Position numbers and translations under genes: made by a program. DNA of 64,000 nt, taken from Nocardia bhagyanarayanae (GTDB taxonomy: Bacteria > Actinomycetota > Actinomycetes > Mycobacteriales > Mycobacteriaceae). Positions 25,904 through 34,134 of this stretch are shown here, piece by piece (within the stretch, counting starts at the first letter, position 1; every line of letters begins with the position of its first letter). The stretch covers positions 1,674,001 through 1,738,000 of the forward strand of contig NZ_VFPG01000001.1 of NCBI RefSeq assembly GCF_006716565.1, read 5' to 3'. The notes beneath the pieces were generated by a model that worked only from the letters and a program-made list of their open reading frames with translations, was not told the origin of the DNA and did not search any database.

Positions 25904-26857
25904 GTGAAACAGGTGGTCGCCCTCGCCTTGGACGGCGTCATGACCTACGACCTGGCCTGCGCGGTCCAGGCGTTCCGGCACGGGCCCGACAAGACCGGGG
26001 AGGGCCGCGGCTTCGAGATGCGGACCTGCGGTATCCGACCGGGGCCGGTGTGGACGCCCAACGGCTTCGACCTGCGCGTCGATTACGGCTTGGAACTGCT
26101 CGACGAGGCCGAGATCGTGGTCGTCCCGGGGATCGGTCTGCCCACCCTGCCGCCGCCGCCCGAGGTGGTCGACGCGCTGCGGGCGGCGGCCGAGCGGGGC
26201 GCGACCATGGTGAGCATCTGCGTCGGCGCCTTCGTGCTCGCCAGGGCCGGTCTGCTGGACGGGCGGCCCGCCACCACGCACTGGGCGTATTGCGCGGAGT
26301 TCGCCGAGCTGTTCCCTGCGGTCCGGCTCGACCCCGGCGCGCTGTACGTCGACGACGGCGACGTGCTCACCTCCGCCGGTCTCTCCGCGGGCCTCGACCT
26401 GTGCCTGCACCTGGTGCGCCGCGAACTCGGCGCGGGCTTCGCGGCCGAACTCGCGCGCTGGAACGTGACACCGCCGCACCGGGAAGGTGGTCAGGCGCAA
26501 TACATTCCGGACGCGCTGGGACGTTCCGGCGACGGCGCGTCCGGGCTTGCCGCGACCATGGCCTGGGCCGCCGCGAATCCCGCTGTGGCTCCGGATGTTT
26601 CGGCGCTGGCTCGGCACGCCCTGATGAGCGAGCGGACGTTCATCCGGCGTTTCAAGGCCGAGGTGGGCGCGACGCCGCGGCGCTGGCTGGAGGCGCAGCG
26701 CACCGCGCGGGCGCGCGAGTTGCTGGAGACCACCGACCTGCCGGTGGAAGTCGTTGCGGCGCAAGCGGGTTTCGGCAGCGTCACGGCATTGCGCACGCAT
26801 CTGCGCGCCGCCACCGGTGCGACGCCCGCCGGATATCGCCGATCGCTGCGCCGCTGA
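25904..26857 (+). CDS. GlxA/FtrA-type AraC regulator with DJ-1/PfpI domain
   Basis: 317 residues from GTG 25904, which has CAAACT (NANNNT) 6 nt upstream and is probably leaderless. Residues 1-190 form a DJ-1/PfpI-like domain with the nucleophile-elbow segment TMVSICVGAFVLARAGLLDG and the following ATTHWAYCAEFAELF. The C-terminal 100 residues are an AraC-type double helix-turn-helix (HALMSERTFIRRFKAEVGAT and LPVEVVAAQAGFGSVTALRT). Such regulators respond to small metabolites, often amines or aldehydes. It may control the divergent HD-domain gene; no operator is obvious. Confidence 0.9.
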   Translation: MKQVVALALDGVMTYDLACAVQAFRHGPDKTGEGRGFEMRTCGIRPGPVWTPNGFDLRVDYGLELLDEAEIVVVPGIGLPTLPPPPEVVDALRAAAERGATMVSICVGAFVLARAGLLDGRPATTHWAYCAEFAELFPAVRLDPGALYVDDGDVLTSAGLSAGLDLCLHLVRRELGAGFAAELARWNVTPPHREGGQAQYIPDALGRSGDGASGLAATMAWAAANPAVAPDVSALARHALMSERTFIRRFKAEVGATPRRWLEAQRTARARELLETTDLPVEVVAAQAGFGSVTALRTHLRAATGATPAGYRRSLRR

Positions 26858-27045
26858 CCGCCCGCCCCACCCGGCTGCGGGAGGTTTGCCGACGCTGACC
26901 TATCCTGACCTTCGATATCGGCTTCACAACCGATCGGCGCGCCGATGCTCGAGCGAGCCGAACGGAGGAACTACTTCCCTATCGCCGTCGCGGCCCAGGC
27001 GCCCCGGGCGAGCGGCGCACAGACGCGTGAGAGGTGGTTGGAGCA

Positions 27046-27249
27046 ATGACCGATCTGGAGTGGGACGCGTCCGAAGCCCCGTTGGTGACCGGCGTCGAGT
27101 TGGCGGCGGCGAGCACGCCCCTTCGCCGCGCCGCGGGACGGCTGGAGCAGGCGCTGCCGCCCGGCTGGCGGGTCGAGGTCGTCGACGCGCCGAAGCGACC
27201 GGACCGACACGACACGGCGGCGTTGCGGGTCGTGATGCCCGACGACTGA
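27046..27249 (+). CDS. Hypothetical protein, 67 aa
   Basis: Begins MTDLEWDASEAPLVTGVELA and continues with an amphipathic helix (LRRAAGRLEQALPPG) and a short beta-like end (WRVEVVDAPKRP). TTGGAG precedes ATG 27046 at a usable distance. It is acidic at the start and basic in the middle, with no recognised domain. It converges on the aldehyde dehydrogenase gene, 44 nt away. Confidence 0.55.
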   Translation: MTDLEWDASEAPLVTGVELAAASTPLRRAAGRLEQALPPGWRVEVVDAPKRPDRHDTAALRVVMPDD

Positions 27250-27293
27250 CCGGGGGCGAGCCGAGTTGCCCGCCCCCGCCATGAATCGGATGT

Positions 27294-28739
27294 CTACCCG
27301 GTCCAGCCGAGCGGCATCAGCAGCGACTTCTGCTCGCAGAACGAGTCGAGTCCCTCGGGACCGTTCTCGCGGCCGAGGCCGGAGTTCTTGTAGCCGCCGA
27401 ACGGCGAGGTCGGATCGAAGGCGTACCAGTTGATCGCGTAGGTTCCGGTGCGCACCCGCGCCGCGATCTCGGCGCCGTGCTCGATGTCGGTGGTCCACAC
27501 CGAACCGGCCAGGCCGTAGGCCGAATCGTTGGCGATGGCGACCGCCTCGTCCTCGGTCTCGTACGGAATCACCGAGAGCACCGGGCCGAAGATCTCCTCC
27601 TGCGCGATGGTCGACTTGTTGTCGACGTCGGCGAAGATCGTCGGTTCGACGAACCAGCCGCGATCCAGGTCGGCGGGCCGTCCGCCACCGAGCACCAGCC
27701 GCGCGCCCTCGGCCTTGCCCTTGGCGATGTAGCCCTCGACGCGTTCGCGCTGGCGCTCGGAGATGAGCGGGCCGAACTGGACGGACGGGTCGGTGGGGTC
27801 GCCGGTCTTCTGGGTGCGCACGTGTTCGACGAGCGCGTCGAGGATCTCGTCGTAGCGGCTGCGCGGGGCGAGGATCCTGGTCTGCGCGACGCAGCCCTGG
27901 CCGCTGTTCATCAGACCCGAGAACGCCAGCACCGGGATGCTCGCCGCGATGTCCATGTCCGGCAAGAGGATCGCCGCCGACTTGCCGCCGAGTTCCAGCG
28001 AGACGCTCTTGAGCTGCCCGGTGGCGATGGCGCCGATCTTGCGGCCGACCGCGGTGCTTCCGGTGAAGGTGAGCTTGTCGACCCCGGGGTGCGAGACCAG
28101 GTACTCGGCGACCTCGGCATCCGCAGGCAGCACCGAGAGCACGCCTTCGGGCAGACCGGCCTCGGTGAAGATGTCGGCGACCATGTTGGCGGTCAGCGGG
28201 GTGAGCGGCGCGGGCTTGAGCACCACCGTGCATCCCGCGAGCAGGGCGGGGGCGAGCTTGTTGACCGCGAGGAACAGCGGCACGTTCCACGCGGTGACCG
28301 CCGCGACGACGCCGCGCGGTTCGCGCGTGACCCGCGTGGTGCCGAAGCCGCCGACGCGCGTCTCCTGCCACGGAAACGTGTGCGCCAGTGCGGCATACGC
28401 GTCCAATGCCGCGGTGGCCGGTATCTGGTTGAGCGTCATGGCGATCATCTGCGGCGCACCCATCTCCGCGGTGAGCGTCGCGAGCAGATCGGCCGAACGC
28501 TGCTCGATCAGGCGCGCGGCCCTGGTGAGCACCGCGGCGCGCTCGAGCGGCGGAGTCGTGGGCCACGGGCCGTGGTCGAAGGCGTGGCGCGCGGCGGCGA
28601 CGGCGGCGTCGACGTCGGCCCGCTCCACCACGGGGACGCTGCCCACCGGCTCGACCGTGGTCGGTGAGATGACCTGAAGGCGTTCGGTGCCCGCTGGCGC
28701 GGTCCAGCGGCCGCCGATGAACAAGCTGTCGTAATGCAT
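27294..28739 (-). CDS. Aldehyde dehydrogenase (Rv0223c-like)
   Basis: 481 residues. Catalytic features of NAD(P)-dependent aldehyde dehydrogenases are visible: the general-base Glu in VSLELGGKSAAILLPDMD, the nucleophilic Cys in GLMNSGQGCVAQTRIL, the cofactor-loop segment TFTGSTAVGRKIGA and the late EEIFGPVLSVIPYETEDEA. The gene is monocistronic. Upstream are a -10 box 6 nt before the ATG and two KstR-like boxes (28740-28786), so it is probably induced during sterol degradation. That would fit oxidation of an aldehyde intermediate from a sterol side chain or ring, which is inference. Confidence 0.93.
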   Translation of the reverse strand: MHYDSLFIGGRWTAPAGTERLQVISPTTVEPVGSVPVVERADVDAAVAAARHAFDHGPWPTTPPLERAAVLTRAARLIEQRSADLLATLTAEMGAPQMIAMTLNQIPATAALDAYAALAHTFPWQETRVGGFGTTRVTREPRGVVAAVTAWNVPLFLAVNKLAPALLAGCTVVLKPAPLTPLTANMVADIFTEAGLPEGVLSVLPADAEVAEYLVSHPGVDKLTFTGSTAVGRKIGAIATGQLKSVSLELGGKSAAILLPDMDIAASIPVLAFSGLMNSGQGCVAQTRILAPRSRYDEILDALVEHVRTQKTGDPTDPSVQFGPLISERQRERVEGYIAKGKAEGARLVLGGGRPADLDRGWFVEPTIFADVDNKSTIAQEEIFGPVLSVIPYETEDEAVAIANDSAYGLAGSVWTTDIEHGAEIAARVRTGTYAINWYAFDPTSPFGGYKNSGLGRENGPEGLDSFCEQKSLLMPLGWTG

Positions 28740-28753
28740 GAGAACACGTTACA
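28740..28753. promoter_or_regulatory. KstR-like box 1, overlapping the -10 of the aldehyde dehydrogenase gene
   Basis: GAGAACACGTTACA matches the published KstR consensus TNNAACNNGTTNNA at every defined base except the first (G for T). It overlaps TAACGT (28746-28751, minus strand), which lies 6 nt before ATG 28739. A bound repressor would block RNA polymerase. Confidence 0.6.
28746..28751 (-). promoter_or_regulatory. -10 box (TAACGT) of the aldehyde dehydrogenase gene
   Basis: Reads TAACGT on the minus strand with a 6-nt spacer to ATG 28739, predicting a leaderless transcript. Confidence 0.55.
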
Positions 28754-28772
28754 ATTTTGTCGCCCGCTTGTC

Positions 28773-28786
28773 TGTAACCTGTTTCA
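28773..28786. promoter_or_regulatory. KstR-like box 2 (perfect consensus match)
   Basis: TGTAACCTGTTTCA fits TNNAACNNGTTNNA at every defined position. Its centre is 33 bp upstream of the centre of box 1. From memory, Rv0223c, the M. tuberculosis counterpart, is listed in the KstR regulon. Confidence 0.65.
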
Positions 28787-28982
28787 GTTTTCTCTCCGCG
28801 CACCCATCTGACCTGGACGAATTCCAACCTTTCGGTTCGCTTTCCCCGAGAACGCACTATTGCGTTCTGTTGCTGGACAGTGGATGCTGTAGCTACTCAC
28901 CAGCTCCCTCCCGCGTTTTCCGGCCGAACCGGCTTCGGCCGAACAGGCATTGATCCGAGACCGTAATTGGGGTGAACGTGTC

Positions 28983-29279
28983 ATGGCGGTGCAAGTGATC
29001 GGCCGGTCGTTGATGACCAGCGATCAGACCGAACACCAGGCGAAGAGCGTCGGCTCGGGCGGTTGGGTGGTGTCCTTCCTACCTGGGCGCACGCTGACGA
29101 TCGAGCAGGCCACGGCGGCGATGCAAGCCGCAGAGGCGGTCGCCGTCGTCGGGCTCCTCGCCGATCAGGTCGGCCTGACCGCGCTGGAGACGGTCGGGCT
29201 GGCCATTCAGGAATCGCCGTGGGAGCAGGACTCCACGGGCGTCCGCCGTTGGCGCCGCGGTTGGCTCGCGCGGCAGTAG
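28983..29279 (+). CDS. Hypothetical protein, 98 aa
   Basis: Begins MAVQVIGRSLMTSDQTEHQA from ATG 28983, with GGGGTGA at 28970-28976 as a possible ribosome site. The middle is a hydrophobic alanine-rich helix (AAEAVAVVGLLADQVGLTAL), and the end is basic and tryptophan-containing (RRWRRGWLARQ). No domain is recognised. It converges on the methyltransferase gene with 4 nt between the stops. Confidence 0.6.
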   Translation: MAVQVIGRSLMTSDQTEHQAKSVGSGGWVVSFLPGRTLTIEQATAAMQAAEAVAVVGLLADQVGLTALETVGLAIQESPWEQDSTGVRRWRRGWLARQ

Positions 29280-29283
29280 CCGG

Positions 29284-30066
29284 TCAGGCCGATTTCGTCG
29301 CGACAACCACGAGGTTGCTGACGGCCAGCTCGCGCACCGCGGGCACGCGCACCAGCCACCAGGCCCAACGCGGGTGGTAGCGCGGGAAGATCGTGTGCAC
29401 GTCGGCCGAAGTTGTTGCGGCCCAGCGCAATCCCTCGGAAGCGCGGACCGCGAACAGCGACTCGCCGTACCGGTTCTTCGGTTCCTTGCCCTGCTTGCGG
29501 CGGTACCGGCGCGCGGCGTACTCGCCGCCGAGGTAGTGCCACGGTCCGGTCTCGTGCCCGCCGAACGGGCCTAGCCAGACCGTGTAGGAGAGCACGATCA
29601 GTCCGCCGGGGCGGGTCACCCTGACCATCTCGTCGGCCATCGCCCATGGCTGCGGGACGTGCTCGGCGACGTTCGAGGAGAAGCAGATGTCGACGGCGTT
29701 GTCGCGGAAGGGCAACGCCATGCCGGAGCCGCGCACGGCGCCGGGGACGGAAAGGCCTGCGGCGTGCATCTCCGAGGGGTCCGGTTCGACGGGAATGTAG
29801 CGGGCACCGGTCTTGGCGAATTCGTCCGCGAAATAGCCGGGGCCGCCGCCGACGTCCAGGATCGTGGTGCCCGCGAGGTCGGCTCCGGCGATGTCGGCGT
29901 AGAAATCGCCGATCATCTCGGCGGTGTCGGTGGCGAGGCCGCCGTAGAAGCGCGCCGGGTCGGTCTGTTCGAAGCGGAAGCTGCCGAGTAGTCGCAGCGA
30001 CCGGCGCAGCGTCGCGCGTCGCGCGAATCGGGGCGCGTCGGACGGTGTGATTTCGGCTCTCAGCAC
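29284..30066 (-). CDS. SAM-dependent methyltransferase (Rv0224c-like)
   Basis: 260 residues from GTG 30066. The class I methyltransferase motif is TTILDVGGGPGYFADEF, followed by the acidic strand end YIPVEPDPSEM, motif III-like ICFSSNVAEHVPQPW and VTRPGGLIVLSYT. The later part is tryptophan-rich (YHPRWAWWLVRVPAV). It sits at the edge of the envelope polysaccharide block next to the divergent glycosyltransferase, as in M. tuberculosis, so a glycan or lipid acceptor is likely but unproven. GAAACT 7 nt upstream of the GTG may be a leaderless -10. Confidence 0.88.
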   Translation of the reverse strand: MLRAEITPSDAPRFARRATLRRSLRLLGSFRFEQTDPARFYGGLATDTAEMIGDFYADIAGADLAGTTILDVGGGPGYFADEFAKTGARYIPVEPDPSEMHAAGLSVPGAVRGSGMALPFRDNAVDICFSSNVAEHVPQPWAMADEMVRVTRPGGLIVLSYTVWLGPFGGHETGPWHYLGGEYAARRYRRKQGKEPKNRYGESLFAVRASEGLRWAATTSADVHTIFPRYHPRWAWWLVRVPAVRELAVSNLVVVATKSA

Positions 30067-30217
30067 GGCGCCGAGTTTCGCACAGGGGGTCGGGAGCGCG
30101 GTGTGTGGGTTTGTCCGGAAGGCGGCCCGGCGCCGCGCGCACCGGACCGCCGCTTCGGGGGCGGTCAGCCGACGCCGCTGCTAGCGCCACGTCGGCGCTG
30201 CCGGACGAAGTCCGTCA

Positions 30218-30364
30218 TCAGCCGCGCATGGCCGGAGCGAAGGCGGAGGTACGCCTTCCGGTCGAGGTGGACGACGTGATCAGCGCCAGGATCATGCCGA
30301 GCAGACCGTCGAGGTCGCCGCCGTTTCCGGTGCCGCCGCCGGTCCTCGTCCGTGCCATTTTCAT
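30218..30364 (-). CDS. Small hypothetical protein, 48 aa
   Basis: Reads MKMARTRTGGGTGNGGDLDG, then a hydrophobic helix LLGMILALITSSTS and a basic end. GAGGAG lies 6 nt before the ATG, an excellent ribosome site. The glycine-rich basic start followed by a short hydrophobic helix could be a small membrane-associated protein; a modified-peptide precursor is possible, since a methyltransferase gene lies 151 nt downstream on the same strand, but that enzyme looks like a conserved envelope gene. No family is recognised. Confidence 0.5.
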   Translation of the reverse strand: MKMARTRTGGGTGNGGDLDGLLGMILALITSSTSTGRRTSAFAPAMRG

Positions 30365-30615
30365 GGTGTTCTCCTCATCGTGATGGCCGGTCAGCCTTCG
30401 ACCGGCCTTGCCCTGAAAATCGGGGGTGGCGGGAGGGTATCCGCATCCGGCTGTGAAATGAGGATGTTTCAGACAAATTCGTGAAAATCGCTTCGAATCG
30501 GCGGTGACGTGCCAGGATGAGCGGATAGGGCCCTTGACCGATGACCTTGTGCGTCCCTTCGCATGCGCTCCGGCGGTGCGCGGACTATTACCGGACTTCG
30601 CACGCCTGTGCCCGT

Positions 30616-30621
30616 TATTGT
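30616..30621 (+). promoter_or_regulatory. -10 box (TATTGT) of the glycosyltransferase gene
   Basis: TATTGT is followed by 8 nt and ATG 30630. This supports starting the protein there rather than at an upstream in-frame ATG at 30504. Confidence 0.45.
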
Positions 30622-30629
30622 GTAGCCCG

Positions 30630-31847
30630 ATGTCCGTCGACCCCCGGCGAGACCCACCGACCGAGAGAAGCTCCACCGTGCGCGAAGTCCTCCTGCTCTG
30701 CTGGCGTGACACCGGGCACCCGCAGGGCGGCGGTAGCGAGCGGTACCTGGAACAGGTCGGCGCGCAGCTCGCCGCACGCGGGGTCAAGGTCACGCTGCGC
30801 ACCGCTCGCTATCCGGGTGCGCCGAAGCGGGAACACATCGACGGCATCGACATCAGCCGCGGCGGCGGACGCTACACCGTCTACCCGCGCGCCCTGGCCG
30901 CCATCGTCCTCGGCAGACTCGGCATCGGACCGCTGCGCGGGGTGCGGCCCGACGCGGTGATCGACACCCAGAACGGCATTCCGTTCTTCGCGGCCGCCGC
31001 GACCAAGGCGCCCTCGGTGGTGCTCGTGCACCACGGGCACCGAGAGCAGTGGCCGGTCGCCGGTCGGCTGGTCGGGCGGATCGGCTGGTGGATCGAATCG
31101 CGACTATCCCCGCGGGTGCACCGCGAGAACCAGTACCTGACCGTGTCGCTGCCCTCGGCGGAAGAGCTGGCCACCCTCGGTGTGGACCGCTCGCGCATCG
31201 CGGTGGTTCGTAACGGGGCTGAACCCGTTCCCGCCGACGTTCCGACCGGCGCCGCGGCGACCCGCACGTCCGAACCGCGCGTTGTGGTGCTGTCGCGGCT
31301 CGTGCCGCACAAGCAGATCGAAGACGCGCTCACCGCCGTCGCCCGGCTGCGCGACCGGATCCCCGGCCTGCACCTCGACGTCGTCGGCGGTGGCTGGTGG
31401 GCCGAGAACCTCCAGGCCACCGCTCATGAGCTGGCCATCGACGACGCCGTCACCTTCCACGGACACGTCGACGAACGGCGCAAACACGAACTGCTCGCCC
31501 GCGCCTGGGTGCACGTGCTGCCCTCCCGCAAGGAAGGCTGGGGACTGGCCGTCATCGAGGCCGCCCAGCACGGCGTCCCGACCGTCGGCTACCGCAGCTC
31601 CCGCGGACTCACCGACTCCATCGTCGACGGCGTCACCGGCCTGCTCGTCGACGACGTCGCCCAGCTCACCACCGCCGTCGGCGACCTGCTGGAGGATTCC
31701 GCGGCGCGCGGCGTGATGGGGGAGAAGGCGCGCGCCAGGGCAAGGGAGTTCTCCTGGGAGCAGACCGGGAACGGTGTGTACGAGGTGCTCGCGGCGGTGT
31801 CGCGCGGCGGGCATGTGTCGGGATTGGTTGCGGCGCCAGCGGATTGA
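30630..31847 (+). CDS. GT4-family glycosyltransferase (Rv0225-like)
   Basis: 405 residues. The GT-B fold is indicated by an N-terminal HPQGGGSERYLEQVGAQLA (donor/acceptor loop after the first strand), VVLVHHGHREQWPV, and the C-terminal nucleotide-sugar domain with VVVLSRLVPHKQIEDALTAV, then LPSRKEGWGLAVIEAAQHGV containing the EGxGxxxxE-type motif of retaining GT4 enzymes. It probably transfers a hexose from a nucleotide or lipid donor in building an envelope glycan. It is divergent from the 48-aa gene and methyltransferase and converges on the large membrane protein gene 49 nt away. Confidence 0.92.
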   Translation: MSVDPRRDPPTERSSTVREVLLLCWRDTGHPQGGGSERYLEQVGAQLAARGVKVTLRTARYPGAPKREHIDGIDISRGGGRYTVYPRALAAIVLGRLGIGPLRGVRPDAVIDTQNGIPFFAAAATKAPSVVLVHHGHREQWPVAGRLVGRIGWWIESRLSPRVHRENQYLTVSLPSAEELATLGVDRSRIAVVRNGAEPVPADVPTGAAATRTSEPRVVVLSRLVPHKQIEDALTAVARLRDRIPGLHLDVVGGGWWAENLQATAHELAIDDAVTFHGHVDERRKHELLARAWVHVLPSRKEGWGLAVIEAAQHGVPTVGYRSSRGLTDSIVDGVTGLLVDDVAQLTTAVGDLLEDSAARGVMGEKARARAREFSWEQTGNGVYEVLAAVSRGGHVSGLVAAPAD

Positions 31848-31896
31848 GATTCGCCGCACGGCATCGCGCGATAAGCACGTTCAGCGTTGGCGGCTG

Positions 31897-33861
31897 CTAA
31901 GTCTCGGCGCGGGACGCCCGTCGAGCGACAAGGGCGAGTGCCGGGCCGCCGATCACTAGTACCGCCCAAAGAAGGTGTGCGGCGATCGCGATTTCGCGGT
32001 GGTTCTGGGTCGAAGCGGTGATTTCCGGCCCCGGGACTTGGTAAAGGGCGAGCTGGTCGTCGGTGTAGATCGGGTCCAATTGGGCGAGTGCGGTTTTCGA
32101 TTCGCCGAGCGGGCCGGGGGTGGTGCGCTCGACCAAGACCCATTCGACGCCGAGTCTTGCCAAGTCCTGGGCCGAACCACCTTGTAGGAGCAAGGTTTCC
32201 ACGTCGCGGGCGCGAGTGCCTTCGCCGGAGACCGTGCGGCCGCGGACCGGGAGCTCGCCGGTTTGCAGCACGTCGTTGGGCAGCATGCGGGGCGCCGGAT
32301 CGAGGACGGGAGCGGTGCCGGAGTAGGGAAATTTGCGGAACATGCCGCCGGGAAGGACTGCGATGTCGCCGGGGGTGGTGATGAGTTGAGCGACGTTGTG
32401 CCAGGCGGGGGGATAGTGCACGGGGCGGAGGGCGTTGCCGATGCCCCAGGTGAGGTCGAACAGGGGGAGGATGAGGAACACGATGAATGCCGTTGCGGTC
32501 ACGAAGGTTCCGCCTTTGGCAGCGCCTTCGTCGTGCAGTGACCGCCGGGCCGAATAGGTCACCTCCGGAGCCGGCGTCAGGGGTTCTTCGCTGCCATCGG
32601 CTGCGTTCGTCACCGCCGAGGGCGACCCCATCATGGCCTGCGCTGTGCCGTGTCCAACTGCTTCAGCGAATTCGGTTACGGCAGATGAAGCTTCGCGCTT
32701 CTCCTCGGCGGCACTCTCCGTTCGGCGAAGGAGTGCGGTGAGCGCGGTGCAGCCCGCTGCCGCGCACAGGGCGTAGGCGGGCACGGCGAGCGCGACGTAC
32801 TTCTGCGTGTCCCGAAGCAGTCCGGCCCCGGGCACATTCACCACCAACCACTCCATCGCCGCCATCCCCCAGCCGGTCGCGGCGAGCGCGGGCAGCACGA
32901 CGGCCGCGGCGGCCAGCGCCAGCAGGGCGCGACGAATGCGCAGGCTCTCGGGCCCGCCGGTCTCGGCGGTGGCGACCGCACGGAGGCCGGTGACGACGAT
33001 CGCCAGGAGCAGCACGGTGGCGAGCAGTGCCAGCGGCGTGGTGCGCGAATCCGGCACGGCCTCGCCGTTCCAGATGCCGCCGAGACCGGCCAGCGAACCC
33101 AGCGTGCCGAGCCCGGGTTCGGCACGCGCGGCGAAGGCTGGAATGCCCGCGGGATCGGAGGGCTCCGCGCCCGCGCCGGACAGCGCCGTCGCGGTCAACC
33201 AGGGAGCGGACGCGGCCACCAAGAGGACGAGCGTGCCGAGGAGATGCCGACGGTGCACCGTCACCAGCGCGGTCACGCCCGCGAGCAGCGCTCCGGTCGG
33301 CGTCAGCCCGGCCGCCGCGAAACACCCGGCCAGTCCCGCCCACGCGCCGACCGTCGCCGCGTCGGGTCGCCATCGCCCGCCGGGGTGCTGGGCCGCGAGC
33401 CGCAGCCGATAGGCAGCCAGCGCCGTCCACGGCAGCGCCGCGTACCCCGCGATCAGACTCCAGTGCCCCTGCAAGAGCCGCTCGGCCACGTACGGATTCC
33501 ACAGCGCCACCGTCACCGCGACCAGTTGTGCGGGAAGCGGCGCGCGCAGCAACTCCCGCACCAGCACCGCCGCCCCATACCCGGCGGCCCACAGCGCGAG
33601 AACAAGAATGGCCTTCACGACCAACCCGCCGTCCACGAGCGGCGACACGGTCGCCAGCAGCGCGTCCTGCGGAACGGCCCGCGGCGCGGAATCCCCCAGC
33701 CCCAGCGCCGACTCGGTGAGATACGACCGCGGCGTACTCACTGCATCCCGTAACAGCAGATACCCGGGCCCGAACAGCGGCCCCATCATCACGCCCACGA
33801 GCACCGCGCAGAACCCGCCCGCGATCACCCGCGCACGCAGTCCCGTACCGCCGTCACTCAC
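31897..33861 (-). CDS. Large polytopic membrane protein of the envelope glycan cluster (Rv0226c-like)
   Basis: 654 residues from GTG 33861, chosen for a -10 box TAGGGT 8 nt upstream; a frame extending to 33954 is rejected. About 12 membrane segments fill residues 15-430, starting RVIAGGFCAVLVGVMMGPLF. A polar insert (about residues 385-450) precedes another helix (FIVFLILPLFDLTWGIGNAL), and a soluble domain of about 150 residues comes before a final helix (LLWAVLVIGGPALALVA). The layout, multi-pass plus an exported soluble segment, resembles GT-C glycosyltransferases, but the acidic catalytic motif is not clear. It probably acts on lipid-linked glycan outside the membrane. Confidence 0.75.
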   Translation of the reverse strand: MSDGGTGLRARVIAGGFCAVLVGVMMGPLFGPGYLLLRDAVSTPRSYLTESALGLGDSAPRAVPQDALLATVSPLVDGGLVVKAILVLALWAAGYGAAVLVRELLRAPLPAQLVAVTVALWNPYVAERLLQGHWSLIAGYAALPWTALAAYRLRLAAQHPGGRWRPDAATVGAWAGLAGCFAAAGLTPTGALLAGVTALVTVHRRHLLGTLVLLVAASAPWLTATALSGAGAEPSDPAGIPAFAARAEPGLGTLGSLAGLGGIWNGEAVPDSRTTPLALLATVLLLAIVVTGLRAVATAETGGPESLRIRRALLALAAAAVVLPALAATGWGMAAMEWLVVNVPGAGLLRDTQKYVALAVPAYALCAAAGCTALTALLRRTESAAEEKREASSAVTEFAEAVGHGTAQAMMGSPSAVTNAADGSEEPLTPAPEVTYSARRSLHDEGAAKGGTFVTATAFIVFLILPLFDLTWGIGNALRPVHYPPAWHNVAQLITTPGDIAVLPGGMFRKFPYSGTAPVLDPAPRMLPNDVLQTGELPVRGRTVSGEGTRARDVETLLLQGGSAQDLARLGVEWVLVERTTPGPLGESKTALAQLDPIYTDDQLALYQVPGPEITASTQNHREIAIAAHLLWAVLVIGGPALALVARRASRAET

Positions 33862-33869
33862 GACCCAGA

Positions 33870-33875
33870 ACCCTA
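33870..33875 (-). promoter_or_regulatory. -10 box (TAGGGT) of the Rv0226c-like gene
   Basis: On the minus strand TAGGGT is followed by 8 nt and then GTG 33861, a leaderless arrangement. Confidence 0.4.
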
Positions 33876-34134
33876 CGACGCCCACCCGAGCCCGTCCCGT
33901 CGGCACCGTGCCGCGCCGCGCGGGACCACTCGACCGCGCTTGCCTGAGCGCCACAGCCCGGGCCAGCCATCAGGCCGGGGCTGCCCCCGAGAGCTGTTCG
34001 GCACACCCGCCCGGGGCCACCGAGTGCAGCGCGGGCTGCGGTCAGCGCTGCGGCACGGCCTATGGGAGTGGGGTGCGGGCCGCTCTCACCAGGGTCGCGC
34101 GCGCGTGTTTCGGATTGGGTGGGACGATTGCGGG

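Noticed and set aside
30218..30802. 194-aa reading of the minus strand
   Set aside because: Only the last 48 codons follow a good ribosome site; the rest is opposite the glycosyltransferase start and has shadow composition.
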